This document shows, in pieces, positions 10,608 to 20,898 of a stretch of DNA of 64,000 bases. The notes under the pieces are model-generated. The model did no database searches. It was given only the letters and a program-made list of their open reading frames with translations, and had not been told where the DNA came from. The stretch's first letter is position 1. Each line of letters opens with the position of its first letter. Position numbers and translations under genes: made by a program. Location of the stretch: NCBI RefSeq assembly GCF_000346465.2, contig NC_034010.1:2064021-2128020 (forward strand), written 5' to 3'. Origin of the DNA: Prunus persica. Its lineage: Eukaryota > Streptophyta > Magnoliopsida > Rosales > Rosaceae.

Positions 10608-11487
10608 CTGTGGCATCACAGGCATAAATGCAAAAGTAATTAGTTCATCAAAAGGGCCTCTGCATACATATGCTCCATTTATTAATTTATTGTTATTGGG
10701 TGATGATATTTTGTTTATTTCCAAAGTTCTTTTCTAACCTTATTATCTTTCCAGTATAAATCCTAATGGTAAAAATACTAACTCATGAAAACATTTAAAA
10801 ACCATGTTTTTGACATATATATAATCGGGAGATGGTCCATTAAGGATTTTATGTGAAAGGCAGTTAAGGATTTATAATCACAGTCATTTGATTGCATTTA
10901 TGGTACATATTAAACTCACTAAGAAGTTCTTAGCCAACACTAGGGTGTTCTCTATTTATGCTGGTCATGAGCGTGGAGAAAAAAACTTGTACACTGTTGG
11001 CTTGATCTACAATATTGTTCACTCACATTTCTTTGATAGCTTATGTTTTTGGAACCTAATGGTTTTCTATCATGGTACTTGTTAGAGACATTTAGATGAT
11101 GACATGTGTTGCGAGATTAATCCATATTCATAATTGTCTAACATTAATCACATGATTATAGATGAAAACAACGACTGAAACTCACAAGTTTTTGTTGATG
11201 TGATCAAAACCAAGAAGTTGAAGATGAAAATCATTGAAGAAAAAAAAGTTACCAAACATGTTCTCAGTACTTTTAAAAAAATTAAAAAAAATGAAAAAAA
11301 AAACTGTAAAAAAAAAAATTTGAAAAAGAAATGATTAGCAAGCAGGTAATTAGTTTGATACCAAGTTTAGGGAGAGAATAATTGATTACATATTTCTAAT
11401 ATTTGTTGTTGGATTGCATTTATTAAATGTATTGGAAGATTTAATACGCAACATACATTCTATCTAACGGTGAAGAAATATGTAATA
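10608..11487. other. Intron 1 sequence of reductase copy 2
   Basis: No exon is found. Bases around 11161-11240 match intron 1 of copy 1 (7300-7380, GATGTGATCAAAACCAAGAA), confirming that this is ancestral intron and not new intergenic DNA. The stretch ends at the TAATA target site of the Gypsy insertion. Confidence 0.65.
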
Positions 11488-14284
11488 TGTAACAACCTGA
11501 TCCCAAATCAATTTTTAATTATTAATTTATTCTGATAAAAAATTATTTTGCCTCTATAATATTTTATTAGGTTAAAAGTTGAGTTTTTGATCGGGAAGGA
11601 ATTTGAAAATTTCAATTGTACCATTGCGTAGAGCACGTCGAGACGAGTCCGTAGACACGTAGTAAACTCAAATCCGAATTGTATTGAAAAATATACTATC
11701 AAAACTTACGTAGGGGCAAAACCGTAATTTTTCAAAACTGGTTTTAAAAACCAGATTTCTCTCTCTCTCCCTCTCTCTCTCTCTCTCCGTCCCGCGATCC
11801 CCTTCACCCCCCCCCCCCCCAACTGTAGCAGCCGACTGGTTTTTTCCTTCCAGCCGCCGCCACGCTGAACCACCAGCCACGAGACCGGACCGGTTCGAAA
11901 CGCCTTCCTTCCCCCGTCCTTTCCCGATTAGTCTAAGCTGCCGCCGTTTGCTGTGCTCGCCGGAATCTGCCAAAAACCACCCGGTTTCCGTTCGAAATTT
12001 CCAGCCGCTCGTTCTCCCTCCTCCGGCAACTGTTTCCGACGAGTGAGGTATGGTTTCTCACCTATTTTTCGTGCTCTAGCTGATGGTTGGGTAGGATTGG
12101 AACGATTTCTAGCCTAGGTAGATCAAATCACGGTCCAAAGTTTGGCCAGTTTTCAATTTGACATTCCGGCCATTTCCGGTCTTTTTTGAGGTAGGTCCCA
12201 GAACAAAAGTGGCTCTAATCGACGTCCTGAACCTGTGGTAGGAATCTTGGCCCTCGATTTTGAAGTTTTCCGACCGCCAGAATTGATCAAGCCACCCACG
12301 CGCCCGGCGCGTGCGGCGGCGCGTGGGAAATATTGTGGGGCCACAATTTGTCCTAAAATGATCCCTAGGTTGTCATGAGCGCGTAGGTGTGCTCGAATTT
12401 CAATTTGGTTATCGTTTGAGCCTCGAACGGATTTCCCCGATTGTGCGATATCCGGGTTTGATATGTTTGGACCTTTGGATCGAGCTCAAATTCACTTATA
12501 TTGTATCTTGTATTTCTAGGATCATATAGGATTTGACGGATTGTGAATCGGAGTCTCGGATACTCCGAAATCGCTAACCCTAGGGCTAAATAAGTCGTAA
12601 CCGTCCGATCATACGATCGTGAGCAATCCGACCGTCCGAATCAGACCAGACTTGCAGGATAGGGTTATTTAAATGTGAGGAACCTATAGGAACTCTCGGA
12701 TTGATAATTGGACGTTGTGGACCTCACGGGGTCTCGGATTGACCAATATGGCAAATTTATCGTTTATCGAGTCTAGGGCTTTTTTCGGACCGTTCTAATC
12801 GTCTGAAATGTTTAAGTGGGCATAGGAATGGTCTTGAAATAAGTACACGCACTTTTAGAAGCCGAGGTCAGGGTTTTGGATTAAATATTTATGTTGAATA
12901 ATTTTATTAATTTAATATTTGTAATGGCATAAATAGGTACTCGGGCACCAGTTGACCCGCAGGAGGGACCCTCTAAGGGTCAAGCGAACTCGGACGCTCA
13001 GTGAGTGGACTTTTATTTTATAAATGATTTTATGCGATTAAAGTTTTATTATTTGACCTTGAATGAGTTGTTATGAATTTTTACTTTCCAAGCCTGATTG
13101 TTTGATTTCGAATATTTTTATTATATTCTGTGTATATTTAAGTTGAGCATGGCTTGGAAAGTAGGAAGTATAGTGGCAACATAATTTAAGGATGGATGAG
13201 AAATAGTTTTTATGATTTTCCAGGAATTTTTTTTTTTTAAAAACCACCAAAGGTACCCATGTTGCCTTCGAAATAAATGTTGCCTTCGGAATGAATGTTA
13301 CCTTGGATAATATGTTGCCTTTAGATAAATTGTTGCCTTCGGTTATAATAATGTCAACTGACATTACAGTTGCCTTTGGTTGAGTCAGTGCGCATTTGAC
13401 AATGCCCCATGAGTTTCGGGGAAGCCTGAATTGTGCAGAGCGAGGAATGCAGATCAGGTTGACTAAATGTCCCCTGAATCCTGTGAGGAATGTGGCTCGG
13501 GTCGACTTTGTGTCACCGAGACCCGTGAGGACGTGTCACAAATTGTGAGACGAGGAATTAATGGTATAATGTGGGAATTAACGGAAATTAAGGAATTGAC
13601 GGATATATGATGGGTACACCTAGGTGGAAATGAATTAATATTTTACAATGCTTTCAAACGTTTTTGATGATTTGTTTGAATGCTTGATCAGTTATATGTA
13701 TGTAGATATGCATGCTTGAATTTTATTACGAATATAGAATATTGAGATAATGGAATTTTTCTAAATGTTTTAACAGTGGGGTTAGTATGTTCATATTCTA
13801 TTTTCCAAAACTTTATTTTTGTCCACTCATATTTTTAAATGTTTTGCGCCCCCAGGCAGTAGTCGTGTACCAGAGCGCCACCACAGGGCAGTCACAACTA
13901 TTCACTCATCCTTACCACTAAGTAGGATTTCTGTTGTAATCGAATTATTCCTGTAAATTAAAGTAATTAGTATTGCTTTGAAATTGCCCTATGATTTCTG
14001 TAAGACCCAAGGCCACATAGTTCTGTTGTTGGATTGCTTGAATGTAAACTTGATGCATGCTGAATGGTCGGGATTATAATTGCATTTTGTATAGGTGGAA
14101 GATTTTTGGGAAACGACTATTTATAAGGGAGATTCTGCCGAATTTTAGGCAGAAGTCAAACTTGAAGTTAATTTCGGTTTGTTAGACAGGCAATTTAGTC
14201 AAGTGTGCCCGGCACTTGCCAGGTGTCGGACACGCACATGGTTCGGCTTAGATTCGAAAGTGAAATTTGAGTCAGGTCTTGTCA
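11488..14284 (+). repeat. 5' LTR of the Gypsy element
   Basis: This is a 2.8-kb LTR. It contains a CT-rich tract with a C run (11758-11820), a GC-rich segment (11820-12350), and around 13250-13380 a degenerate array of GTTGCCTTCGG-like words about 20 bp apart. It ends ...TCTTGTCA. No open frame of interest lies inside. Confidence 0.85.
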
Positions 14285-14304
14285 ACTTGGTATTAGAGCA
14301 TTAG
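14285..14304 (+). other. Primer-binding site of the Gypsy element
   Basis: TTGGTATTAGAGCATTA directly follows the LTR. It matches the methionine-tRNA type primer site (TGGTATCAGAGCA) with one change. Confidence 0.75.
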
Positions 14305-14378
14305 GTTTAAATTCCTGTAGATTGCGCACCTTGTGTGCATTCCTGTTTTAATGAATTTATTTTTCTTGTGACAGAATC

Positions 14379-15977
14379 ATGGGCCCTAAACGTGGTGGCA
14401 CTCATAGGGGAATTCGACGGCCGTCCCGACTAAGAGGACGAGATCCTTCTCTTGAATCGAAGAACCCTCCGATTCCGGGTCCGGTACCAGAACAGGTTGA
14501 GCAGTCTTACGTAGGAGGTTCGGCAGGAACTGTACCAGTGATGCCCACTCCACCGATTGATCCAAATTTTCAGCAGACACTGGAGTTATTGACCCAGGCC
14601 TTATCTAGGACCGGGGAACCCAGAGATGCATCTTTGACATATGCAGACCAGGCTAGAAGGATAGGGGCAGTGGAATTTAATGGTGATGGTGATCCCGCCG
14701 TGGCTGAAGAATGGATAGAGATGGAAAGAATTATGGATGTGATGGATGTCCCACATGAGCGCAGAGTGGTTCTGGCTACCTTTTTCCTTTCCAGAAATGC
14801 AAGGTACTGGTGGGAGTCAGTCAGAAGACAGTATCAGGACCCATCAGCCATCACGTGGCCAGTTTTTCGGACTGCCTTTGTTGAGCAGTTCTATCCTTTA
14901 GCCTACCAAAATATGAAGATGGAGGAGTTCCTTCAACTTGAACAGGGCATTATGACGGTGGCAGAGTATGAGAAGAAATTCAATGAACTGTCCAAGTACT
15001 GTGCACCGCTTGTGGCGGATGAAAGAAAGAAGTGTCAGCTGTTTACCAGAGGATTAAAGACATCCATCCATGACATCGTAGTGGGACAACGTCTGGCTAA
15101 TTTTGGAGATCTGGTGATGTCTGCCTCATTGATTGAAAGCAGTCAGATGATTGTCCGGGGACGAAGTGATTTCCGCAAACGACAGTATGACATGGGTGGT
15201 CCCAGTCAGGGATCATCCAAGCGAGATAGTTTTAGCTTTGGATCGTCCAGTGGTTGTAGTTGTGGAGGTTTTCGAACTGGAGTCTGCTCTAGCGGAGAGT
15301 CCAACCAGAGCGAGAGTTCTGGACCCCATTCCGGAGATAGCACAGCCAAAGGTTCAGGGAGACAGCTGCAGCCAGTTTTTAGTGCGAGGAATCGCTCCCA
15401 GTGTGCTTTATGCGGCAGGTTCCATACTGGGCTTTGTCAGCAGGGCACCACTGGGTGCTATCACTGTGGTCAGTTGGGGCATTTTCGAAGGCAGTGCTCG
15501 ATGCTTCTGCAGAGTAGAGAAATCTTCTCTGGGCCAACCCAGGGGATGGGTGCACAGAGGAGAGTACATAGTACATCACAGATTGTGGGGGCCTCGTCTA
15601 GTAGTGGGGCCCAGACCAGTATTGCTAATAGAGGTGGCAGTCAACAGAGTGGAGACTACCGTTCCGGAGGTTGCACAGCTAGAGGTTCAGGGAGACAATT
15701 GCAGCCAGTTTTTAGGGGGAGGAATCGCTCCCAGTGTGCTTTATGCGGTAGGTTCCATACCGGGCCTTGTCAACAGGGCACCACTGGGTGCTATCACTGT
15801 GGTCAGTCGGGGCATTTTCGGAGGGAGTGCCCGATGCTTCTGTATAGTAGAGAAATCTCTGTTGGGCCAACCCAGGAGACGGGTGCACAGAGCAGAGTAC
15901 AGAGTACATCACAGATTGTAGAGGCCTCGTCTAGTAGTAGGGCCCAGACCAGTATGGCTAGCATAGGTGGCAGATAG
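14379..15977 (+). CDS. Gypsy gag polyprotein with duplicated zinc-knuckle unit
   Basis: The open frame of 532 residues starts MGPKRGG. Residues about 105-250 form the retrotransposon gag domain (E-E-W-I-E, R-Y-W-W-E-S-V, W-P-V-F-R-T-A-F, F-N-E-L-S-K-Y-C). The C-terminal third holds two CCHC knuckles of form C-x2-C-x4-H-x4-C (C-Y-H-C-G-Q-L-G-H-F-R-R-Q-C and a near copy). Each is preceded by a C-A-L-C-G-R-F-H-T-G-x-C mini-motif. The two knuckles lie in a direct repeat of 333 bp (starting near 15321 and 15654), an in-frame tandem duplication of 111 residues. Gag coats the RNA genome in the particle. The frame ends with a stop before protease, where an intact element would read on. Confidence 0.9.
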   Translation: MGPKRGGTHRGIRRPSRLRGRDPSLESKNPPIPGPVPEQVEQSYVGGSAGTVPVMPTPPIDPNFQQTLELLTQALSRTGEPRDASLTYADQARRIGAVEFNGDGDPAVAEEWIEMERIMDVMDVPHERRVVLATFFLSRNARYWWESVRRQYQDPSAITWPVFRTAFVEQFYPLAYQNMKMEEFLQLEQGIMTVAEYEKKFNELSKYCAPLVADERKKCQLFTRGLKTSIHDIVVGQRLANFGDLVMSASLIESSQMIVRGRSDFRKRQYDMGGPSQGSSKRDSFSFGSSSGCSCGGFRTGVCSSGESNQSESSGPHSGDSTAKGSGRQLQPVFSARNRSQCALCGRFHTGLCQQGTTGCYHCGQLGHFRRQCSMLLQSREIFSGPTQGMGAQRRVHSTSQIVGASSSSGAQTSIANRGGSQQSGDYRSGGCTARGSGRQLQPVFRGRNRSQCALCGRFHTGPCQQGTTGCYHCGQSGHFRRECPMLLYSREISVGPTQETGAQSRVQSTSQIVEASSSSRAQTSMASIGGR

Positions 15978-16021
15978 CAGAGTGGACGTTCTAAAGCTAT
16001 CAGATGCGTATACAACATGTC

Positions 16022-16710
16022 TTAGCAGGAGGCACATACGTCACCTGATGTGATCATAGGTATATTACCAGTTTTTGGGATTCTTGCTAGAGTTCTAATT
16101 GACCACGGGGATACGCACTCTGTTATTGCACATAGTTTTACCCACAATGCGAATGTGAGACTTACGGCTTTGCGTGAGGAAGTTGTTATTTCTGTAACCA
16201 TGGGAGATGTCTTTACAGTTGGCGTAGTGTACAGTGGTAGCATGGTTTTGGTAATGGATGTAATTCTGAAGGCAGATTTAATTCCTTTAGATATGGTGGA
16301 TTTGGATGTTATTCTAGGTATGGATTGGTTAGCAAAGCATTGTGCTTTGGTTGATTGTTTTCGGAAGGAGGTTGTACTCCATAGTCCTGGACGACCTGAG
16401 GTGACTTTCTGTGGTGAGCGTAGGGTTCTTCTATCTTGCCTTATATCAGCTATGGCGGCGAGACGGTTGCTCAGAAAGGGGTGTTCAGGATACTTGGCTC
16501 ACGTAATTGACACCCGGGATAATGGATTGAGGTTGGAGCATATTCCGGTGATACAGGAATTTCCATATGTGTTTCTTGAGGATCTTCCTGGATTACCTCC
16601 TCATCAGGAAATCGAGTTCACCATTGAGCTCGTTTCAGGGACGAACCCTATCTCTCAGGCACCGTATAGAATGGCAACAGCTGAATTAAGGGAGTTGAAA
16701 ACTTAGTTGC
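16022..16710 (+). pseudogene. Gypsy aspartic protease and start of RT, mutated
   Basis: The frame carries a retropepsin-like domain. V-L-I-D-H-G-D-T-H-S-V stands where active elements have D-S-G-A-T, so two residues of the catalytic loop are changed. A later D-V-I-L-G-M-D-W-L is well kept. Near the end the linker to reverse transcriptase is recognisable (F-P-Y-V-F-x-E-D-L-P-G-L-P-P). A stop at about 16704 interrupts it. The element is unlikely to mature its own proteins. Confidence 0.85.
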
Positions 16711-17090
16711 AGGAGTTGGTGGACAAGGGTTTCATCCAACCCAGTTTCTCTCATTGGGATGCATCAGTTCTATTTGTGAAGAAGGATCCATGAGGTTATG
16801 TATTGATTGTAGACAATTGAATAAGGTTACAGTGCGGATCAGAGAAGAGGATATGCCTAAGACTACTTTCTGAACAAGATATGGTCATTATGAATTTTTG
16901 GTGATGCCTTTTGGGCTGACTAATGCGCCAGCAACATTTATGGATCTCATGAACAGAGTGTTCCGACGTTACTTGGATTGCTTTGTGATTGTTTTCATAA
17001 ACGATATGCTTGTATATTCTAAATTTCAAAAGGCGCATATGAAGCATGAGTTGAATTATCCTACTTATGATTTGGAACTTGCTGCTGAAC
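16711..17090 (+). pseudogene. Gypsy reverse transcriptase remnant
   Basis: Pieces of the palm domain remain in several frames: [26 protein letters not shown] and the catalytic strand as F-I-N-D-M-L-V-Y-S, where F-I-D-D is expected. One catalytic aspartate is thus lost. The frame then jumps to the RNase H words [10 protein letters not shown], showing an internal deletion, and a second deletion joins it to the 3' LTR tail. Confidence 0.88.
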
Positions 17091-17310
17091 GGTTGGGATT
17101 ATAATTGCATTTTGTACATGTGGAAGATTTTTGGGAAACGACTATTTACAATGGAGACTTTGCCGAATTTTAGGCAGAAGTCAAACTTGAGGTTAACTTC
17201 GATTTTGTTAGACGGGCAATTTAGTCAAGTGTGCCCGACACTCGCCAGGTATCGAACACGCACACGGTTCGGCTCATATTCAAAAGTGGAATTTGGGTCT
17301 GGTTCTGTCA
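17090..17310 (+). repeat. Truncated 3' LTR of the Gypsy element
   Basis: This matches 14066-14284, the last part of the 5' LTR, beginning TTGGGATTATAATTGC and ending CTGTCA. Target duplication TAATA follows. Confidence 0.9.
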
Positions 17311-17330
17311 TAATATATATATATACTGAC

Positions 17331-17448
17331 TTGGGTCATGAATAGTGGCTTTGACAATATAAGCTCATTCTAGCAAGAGCTTGATAGGCCATGATCCTAT
17401 GAAACTATATTCTCTTGTTACACGCACCGCCTTCCTTTCTTGGCTCAT
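17331..17448 (-). pseudogene. Dead exon 1 of reductase copy 2
   Basis: The exon has the exact family length of 118 bp, an ATG at 17446-17448, and the normal donor AA|GTCAGT. Base changes have ruined the protein. The nucleotide-binding turn V-T-G-A-S-G-F reads V-T-R-E-Y-S-F, a conserved W-L-V-K reads W-P-I-K, and the codon after L-L-L-E is a stop. No indel is present. It borders the Gypsy target site by 15 bp. Confidence 0.9.
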
Positions 17449-18085
17449 CCTTCTCCTCTCATCACATTAAGATTTACAGTTGGAAGTCATGGTACTTCAG
17501 CCTTTTATATACTTTGATTAAGTGAGCTTAATTATTTTTAGTTCGGTCGATGATGACCACTTCAACACAAATTTTAATGATACATTACTACAAAAAGGGA
17601 AAAAGACGACCAGAAAACAACGACGGTAGAACAAAAAACATGATGATGGCCATGGCTACAAGAGTATTGCAGCTTGGAAAGTATTGCATCAGTATACCCT
17701 TGTAGCCATAACATTCGAGGAGATGTGTGTTGCTCCTAAGAAAAACCATGTTATGTTGGAACTGTAGTGTTAGGATATGCACCCTGGTCATCAGAAGTTT
17801 TTCTCTTGCTTCTATGATAGTAACCCTTCTGCTTGCTAGCGGATCTTATCTAAAGCATCTTTTATTTATGTGGCTCTTGTCAACCGCTATGTGTTTCACT
17901 ATCATATTGGCAATGATCACTTACCTATATGTTGTGTTGGTGATACCCGAAAGCATTATGAATCCAGTTGTTCATTCCATATACCATTATAGGCTAAGAT
18001 TTTTATATTTTTATTATTTTTTGCTTCTACTGGTCGCTGCCTTCTATGATATTCAATTTGTAGTTTGGTTGGTGAAGAAGCTTAA
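17449..18085. other. Spacer with small hairpin, no recognised gene
   Basis: The left edge is the former 5' flank of the dead exon. A word TTACTACAAAAAGGGAAAAA near 17586 resembles CACTA-type transposon ends, but no partner end was found. Bases 17654-17707 can form a hairpin with arms GGCTACAAGAGTAT and ATACCCTTGTAGCC. A plus-strand frame of 122 codons (17727-18095) resembles no family I know and has no supporting feature. Confidence 0.4.
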
Positions 18086-18730
18086 GAGCATCTAAAGTGG
18101 GGGGTGTATTTTCGGGGGTGTCATTTCGAGAGTGTAAAGCCACTTTTACATCCCCTTTTATACATTCAGGGGTTGTAAATGTAGTTTTTACTTCAATGAG
18201 AAATATGTAAATCTAAAGATGTATAATTGATTTTTTTTGTCTTAATTCGTTTTTGTGTTAAATTTTTATTTTGCGTTAACTTTATAAAATTAATTTTTTA
18301 TGTATTATGTTAATTTTGTTTTTTCAAACAAATAGACCTAAAAATATTTAAATTAGGAGAAGATATGATTTCATCCAAAAAAAATTAAAGCTGGCTATTT
18401 TTTAAAATTAAAGCTGTTGGTCCAACAATGTAGCCTTTTTTTTTTGGAGGGGGGAGATGGGGGAAGATGACAACCAAAAAATGGGCCCACATATGAATTT
18501 TGGTCCAGCAACTTTTTTGCTAACTTTTCTCCACTTTATCTCACCTCTTTTCAACAGGGCCATACCTACAAGAGATGTAAAAAAAGATGTACATGTACAT
18601 CTAAATTTGCATCTCATGATGGTTATGCAAATTTACACTTGTTTACACCTCCCCATTGCGATTGATTCCGATCACAAATGGTGTATATTTAAGATACGCC
18701 CTATTATACACCCCACCACTGTGGATGCTC
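18086..18730. mobile_element. Non-autonomous TIR element (PIF/Harbinger-like MITE)
   Basis: The terminal inverted repeats are about 24 bp: GAGCATCTAAAGTGGGGGGTGTA at the left, and TACACCCCACCACTGTGGATGCTC at the right. The element is flanked by TAA on both sides (18083-18085, 18731-18733). The 3-bp TAA/TTA duplication fits PIF/Harbinger. No transposase frame is inside. Confidence 0.75.
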
Positions 18731-18805
18731 TAAGTGCTTATGGCACAAGTATAGACATATGCCAACATTATGTAATAGGAACATGGATGTAGGTTGGTTA
18801 GTGTA

Positions 18806-19278
18806 TAGGTGTAAAACGGACCAAACAGGCCCCTTTAGAGTCGGACATTAAGACTTCGAGCCAACCCACTTAGTAAACGGGCCGAGCCAAGCACGTTTAT
18901 TTATAAATAATAATAAAACATTAGCTTATATATTACATTAAAATTGAAATTTCAAAAACTCGATATGCCCTAAGGGCTAGACTATTGTTTTGGTTTAAAA
19001 GATTGAAATTTAAAAAACAGTGTCATTATTTAATTTATAAAGAAATCATTAATCTTTAACATATGTTACTTAAAAAATGGGCACAAATTTAATATTATGA
19101 TGTACTATTTTTCTTTTAAAAACAACTATAATATAATATATGGGGCTTTAATAAGCTGATTCATCGAGTCGGCCAGTGTCAGGCCCAACTTTGATTGGGC
19201 TCGTGTCGTGCCAGGCCATATTTAATTAGATCGGCCTCGTACCGTGCACAACCCGACTTGGTTCGTTTGACACCTCTA
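18806..19278. mobile_element. Probable hAT-like non-autonomous element
   Basis: Ends TAGGTGTAAAACGGACC and GGTTCGTTTGACACCTCTA are imperfect inverted repeats. The interior is rich in GGGCC / GGCCC words, such as GTCAGGCCCAACTTTGATTGGGC. I could not find an 8-bp target duplication, so the class is tentative. Confidence 0.5.
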
Positions 19279-19506
19279 GTCACAACTCAATGAGCGATAG
19301 AATCCACAATGTAGTTCGCATTGGTAGACAATAATTTACTTATTCCTTTTTTTTCATTTACTGAAATTGAGGAGAGAGATAGAAATAAAGAAATAAAAAG
19401 AATGAGGAATATCAAAATTTCTCTCTATATTGTGTGGTAGAGAATATGGTATAAGTGTAACCTATCATGTGACAATATGTCAACACAAAACTCAATAACA
19501 CATTTA

Positions 19507-20018
19507 GGGGGCGTTTGGTATCCTATTCAAATAGGGAACTCAAAAACTTTGATTTTTCTTAAAAACAAGGAGTTCTAAGGGAGCTGATTTTCTCACTCCT
19601 ATTTTATCCGCTTATACTCCTTTTGTTAAAAATTGTATGTTCCCAACTCATCTTTTTGTCCATTTACACTCCCTTTTTTAATATAGTAAAACCTATTAAA
19701 AAAACAAAAGGAAGTGAGTGGACAAAAGAGGAGTGGAAAAATCACCACCCGTTCTTAAATCTGTTTTTAAGATTCAAAAACTTGTTTGGTATGCAACTTG
19801 AAAACTATTTTCAAATCTTAAAAATTTGAGAACTTGTGGGTTGTTACAAAAAAACGGAAAAAAACATATATTTTTTGTTTTTAATAATTGTGGTCTTTTT
19901 AGTTGTTCTTGAGTTTGAGTTTTTAAAAATAGGGCTACCAAACAGGTTTTCTTTGTTTTGGACTCAAATTCTGTTTTTGAGTTTAAAAAGTTGAATTCAA
20001 GTTGAATACCAAACAAGT
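19507..20018. mobile_element. MITE block, possibly two nested TIR elements
   Basis: The outer left end GGGGGCGTTTGGTATCC and the right end GAATACCAAACAAGTC are inverted. A second left end CTTGTTTGGTATGCAACTTGAA at 19781 pairs even better with the right end (TTCAAGTTGAATACCAAACAAG), suggesting a 237-bp element inside or beside a larger relative. No coding content. Confidence 0.55.
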
Positions 20019-20729
20019 CATACTAAGTTTATAGTTCACCATTTAAGATTTATAAGAGTTAGACGTTAATTAGAAAGGTCACTATGCACTAAATGTAATA
20101 ATTTGACTTAATTTCTAGCACCCACACTCACATGTTATGTACTCTGATTGTTACATGCACCGCAAATCTCTTGTGAATTAGTGAAACACACACCGAATAT
20201 TTGTTAAAATTAAATTGTAAATTTATTTCGAATAGGAAATTAAAATTTTCTGAATATACGTTTCGGAAATTGTGTGGCTAGTTTGGCAAACTGGAGTTAC
20301 AACTTAGACCTGGGTATCCTTTATTTTGACGAAGCTCCTGCTTGGATTGGTTCTCTTCTCCTTGATGATATTCTTGGTGTAGCGAAAACTAGATTAGTTT
20401 GTTCTAATTCTTTTTAGTTGTTGTTGTGTTCCTTTCCAGTTTACCAAAAAAAATAGTTCTTGGATACTTTCCAAGTTTCAATTTGAATATAAGTTTATTT
20501 TTTATTTTTTGAATCATAAGTTTATTCACAATTTAAAATTTCATATCCAATTATATGTGATGCCAAAATGGAAATATTCTTTCCAACATGCACCCGTAGT
20601 TAATATATACCTTGATTTGAAGAATCATGAATACTATATGTTATTTAAGAATTGCAAATAATTATATGAGCAAATTTTAATGAAGAAAAAAGAAGAAAGA
20701 AAATATTAGGGAATGATATATATACTGAC
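20019..20729. other. AT-rich spacer / putative long intron 1
   Basis: No gene or named repeat is visible. The last 60 bases before 20730 resemble the 5' end of intron 1 in the paralogues (GAAGAAAAAAGAAGAAAGAAA upstream of the donor complement), so an intron start is plausible. Confidence 0.4.
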
Positions 20730-20845
20730 TTGGGTCACGAACCGTGGCTTTGACAGTGTAACCGCGTTGTAATAAGAGCCTCACCAGCCATGATGCTATG
20801 AAACCAGACGCTCCTGTTACACACACCACCTTCCCTTCTCTGCTC

Positions 20846-20847
<2 letters not shown>
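20730..20847 (-). CDS. Intact stand-alone reductase exon 1
   Basis: This 118-bp exon starts with ATG at 20845-20847. It encodes [20 protein letters not shown], then [10 protein letters not shown] and A-T-V-R-D-P, and closes with the family donor AA|GTCAGT in phase 1. No exon 2 follows before the dead exon at 17331. The next usable acceptor on this strand that continues the protein is exon 2 of copy 2 at 10607, in matching phase (R-D-P-N-D-S-K-K). It is either the working first exon of copy 2 or the only survivor of another gene. A CT repeat precedes the ATG, as in copies 3 and 5. Confidence 0.85.

Positions 20848-20898
<51 letters not shown>
20848..20898. repeat. CT/AT microsatellite in exon 1 leader
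   Basis: A run of CT (20848-20876) followed by AT (20877-20898) lies immediately upstream of the ATG in the minus-strand gene. On the sense strand this is an AT run and then a GA run entering the start codon. Confidence 0.85.

Larger units (their letters stand above)
11488..17310 (+). mobile_element. Decayed Ty3/Gypsy LTR retrotransposon
   Basis: The element begins TGTAACAACCTGATCCC and ends CTGTCA. It is flanked by the perfect 5-bp target duplication TAATA at 11483-11487 and 17311-17315. The 5' LTR spans 11488-14284, an unusually long 2.8 kb. A primer site follows, then gag (14379-15977), protease and partial reverse transcriptase. Most of RNase H, all of integrase, and all but the last roughly 220 bp of the 3' LTR are deleted. 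By eye about one base in nine differs between the retained 3' LTR tail (17090-17310) and the same part of the 5' LTR, so the insertion is old. It lies in intron 1 of reductase copy 2, opposite to its transcription. Confidence 0.93.

Noticed and set aside
15151..15921. Second long plus-strand frame inside gag (256 codons)
   Set aside because: Overlaps the true gag frame in another phase; it is open because of repeated, biased codons and has no domain.
17727..18095. Hydrophobic frame of 122 codons
   Set aside because: AT-rich DNA gives many Leu/Phe/Ile codons. There is no homology, no context and no splice or promoter signal, so it is listed only as part of the spacer.
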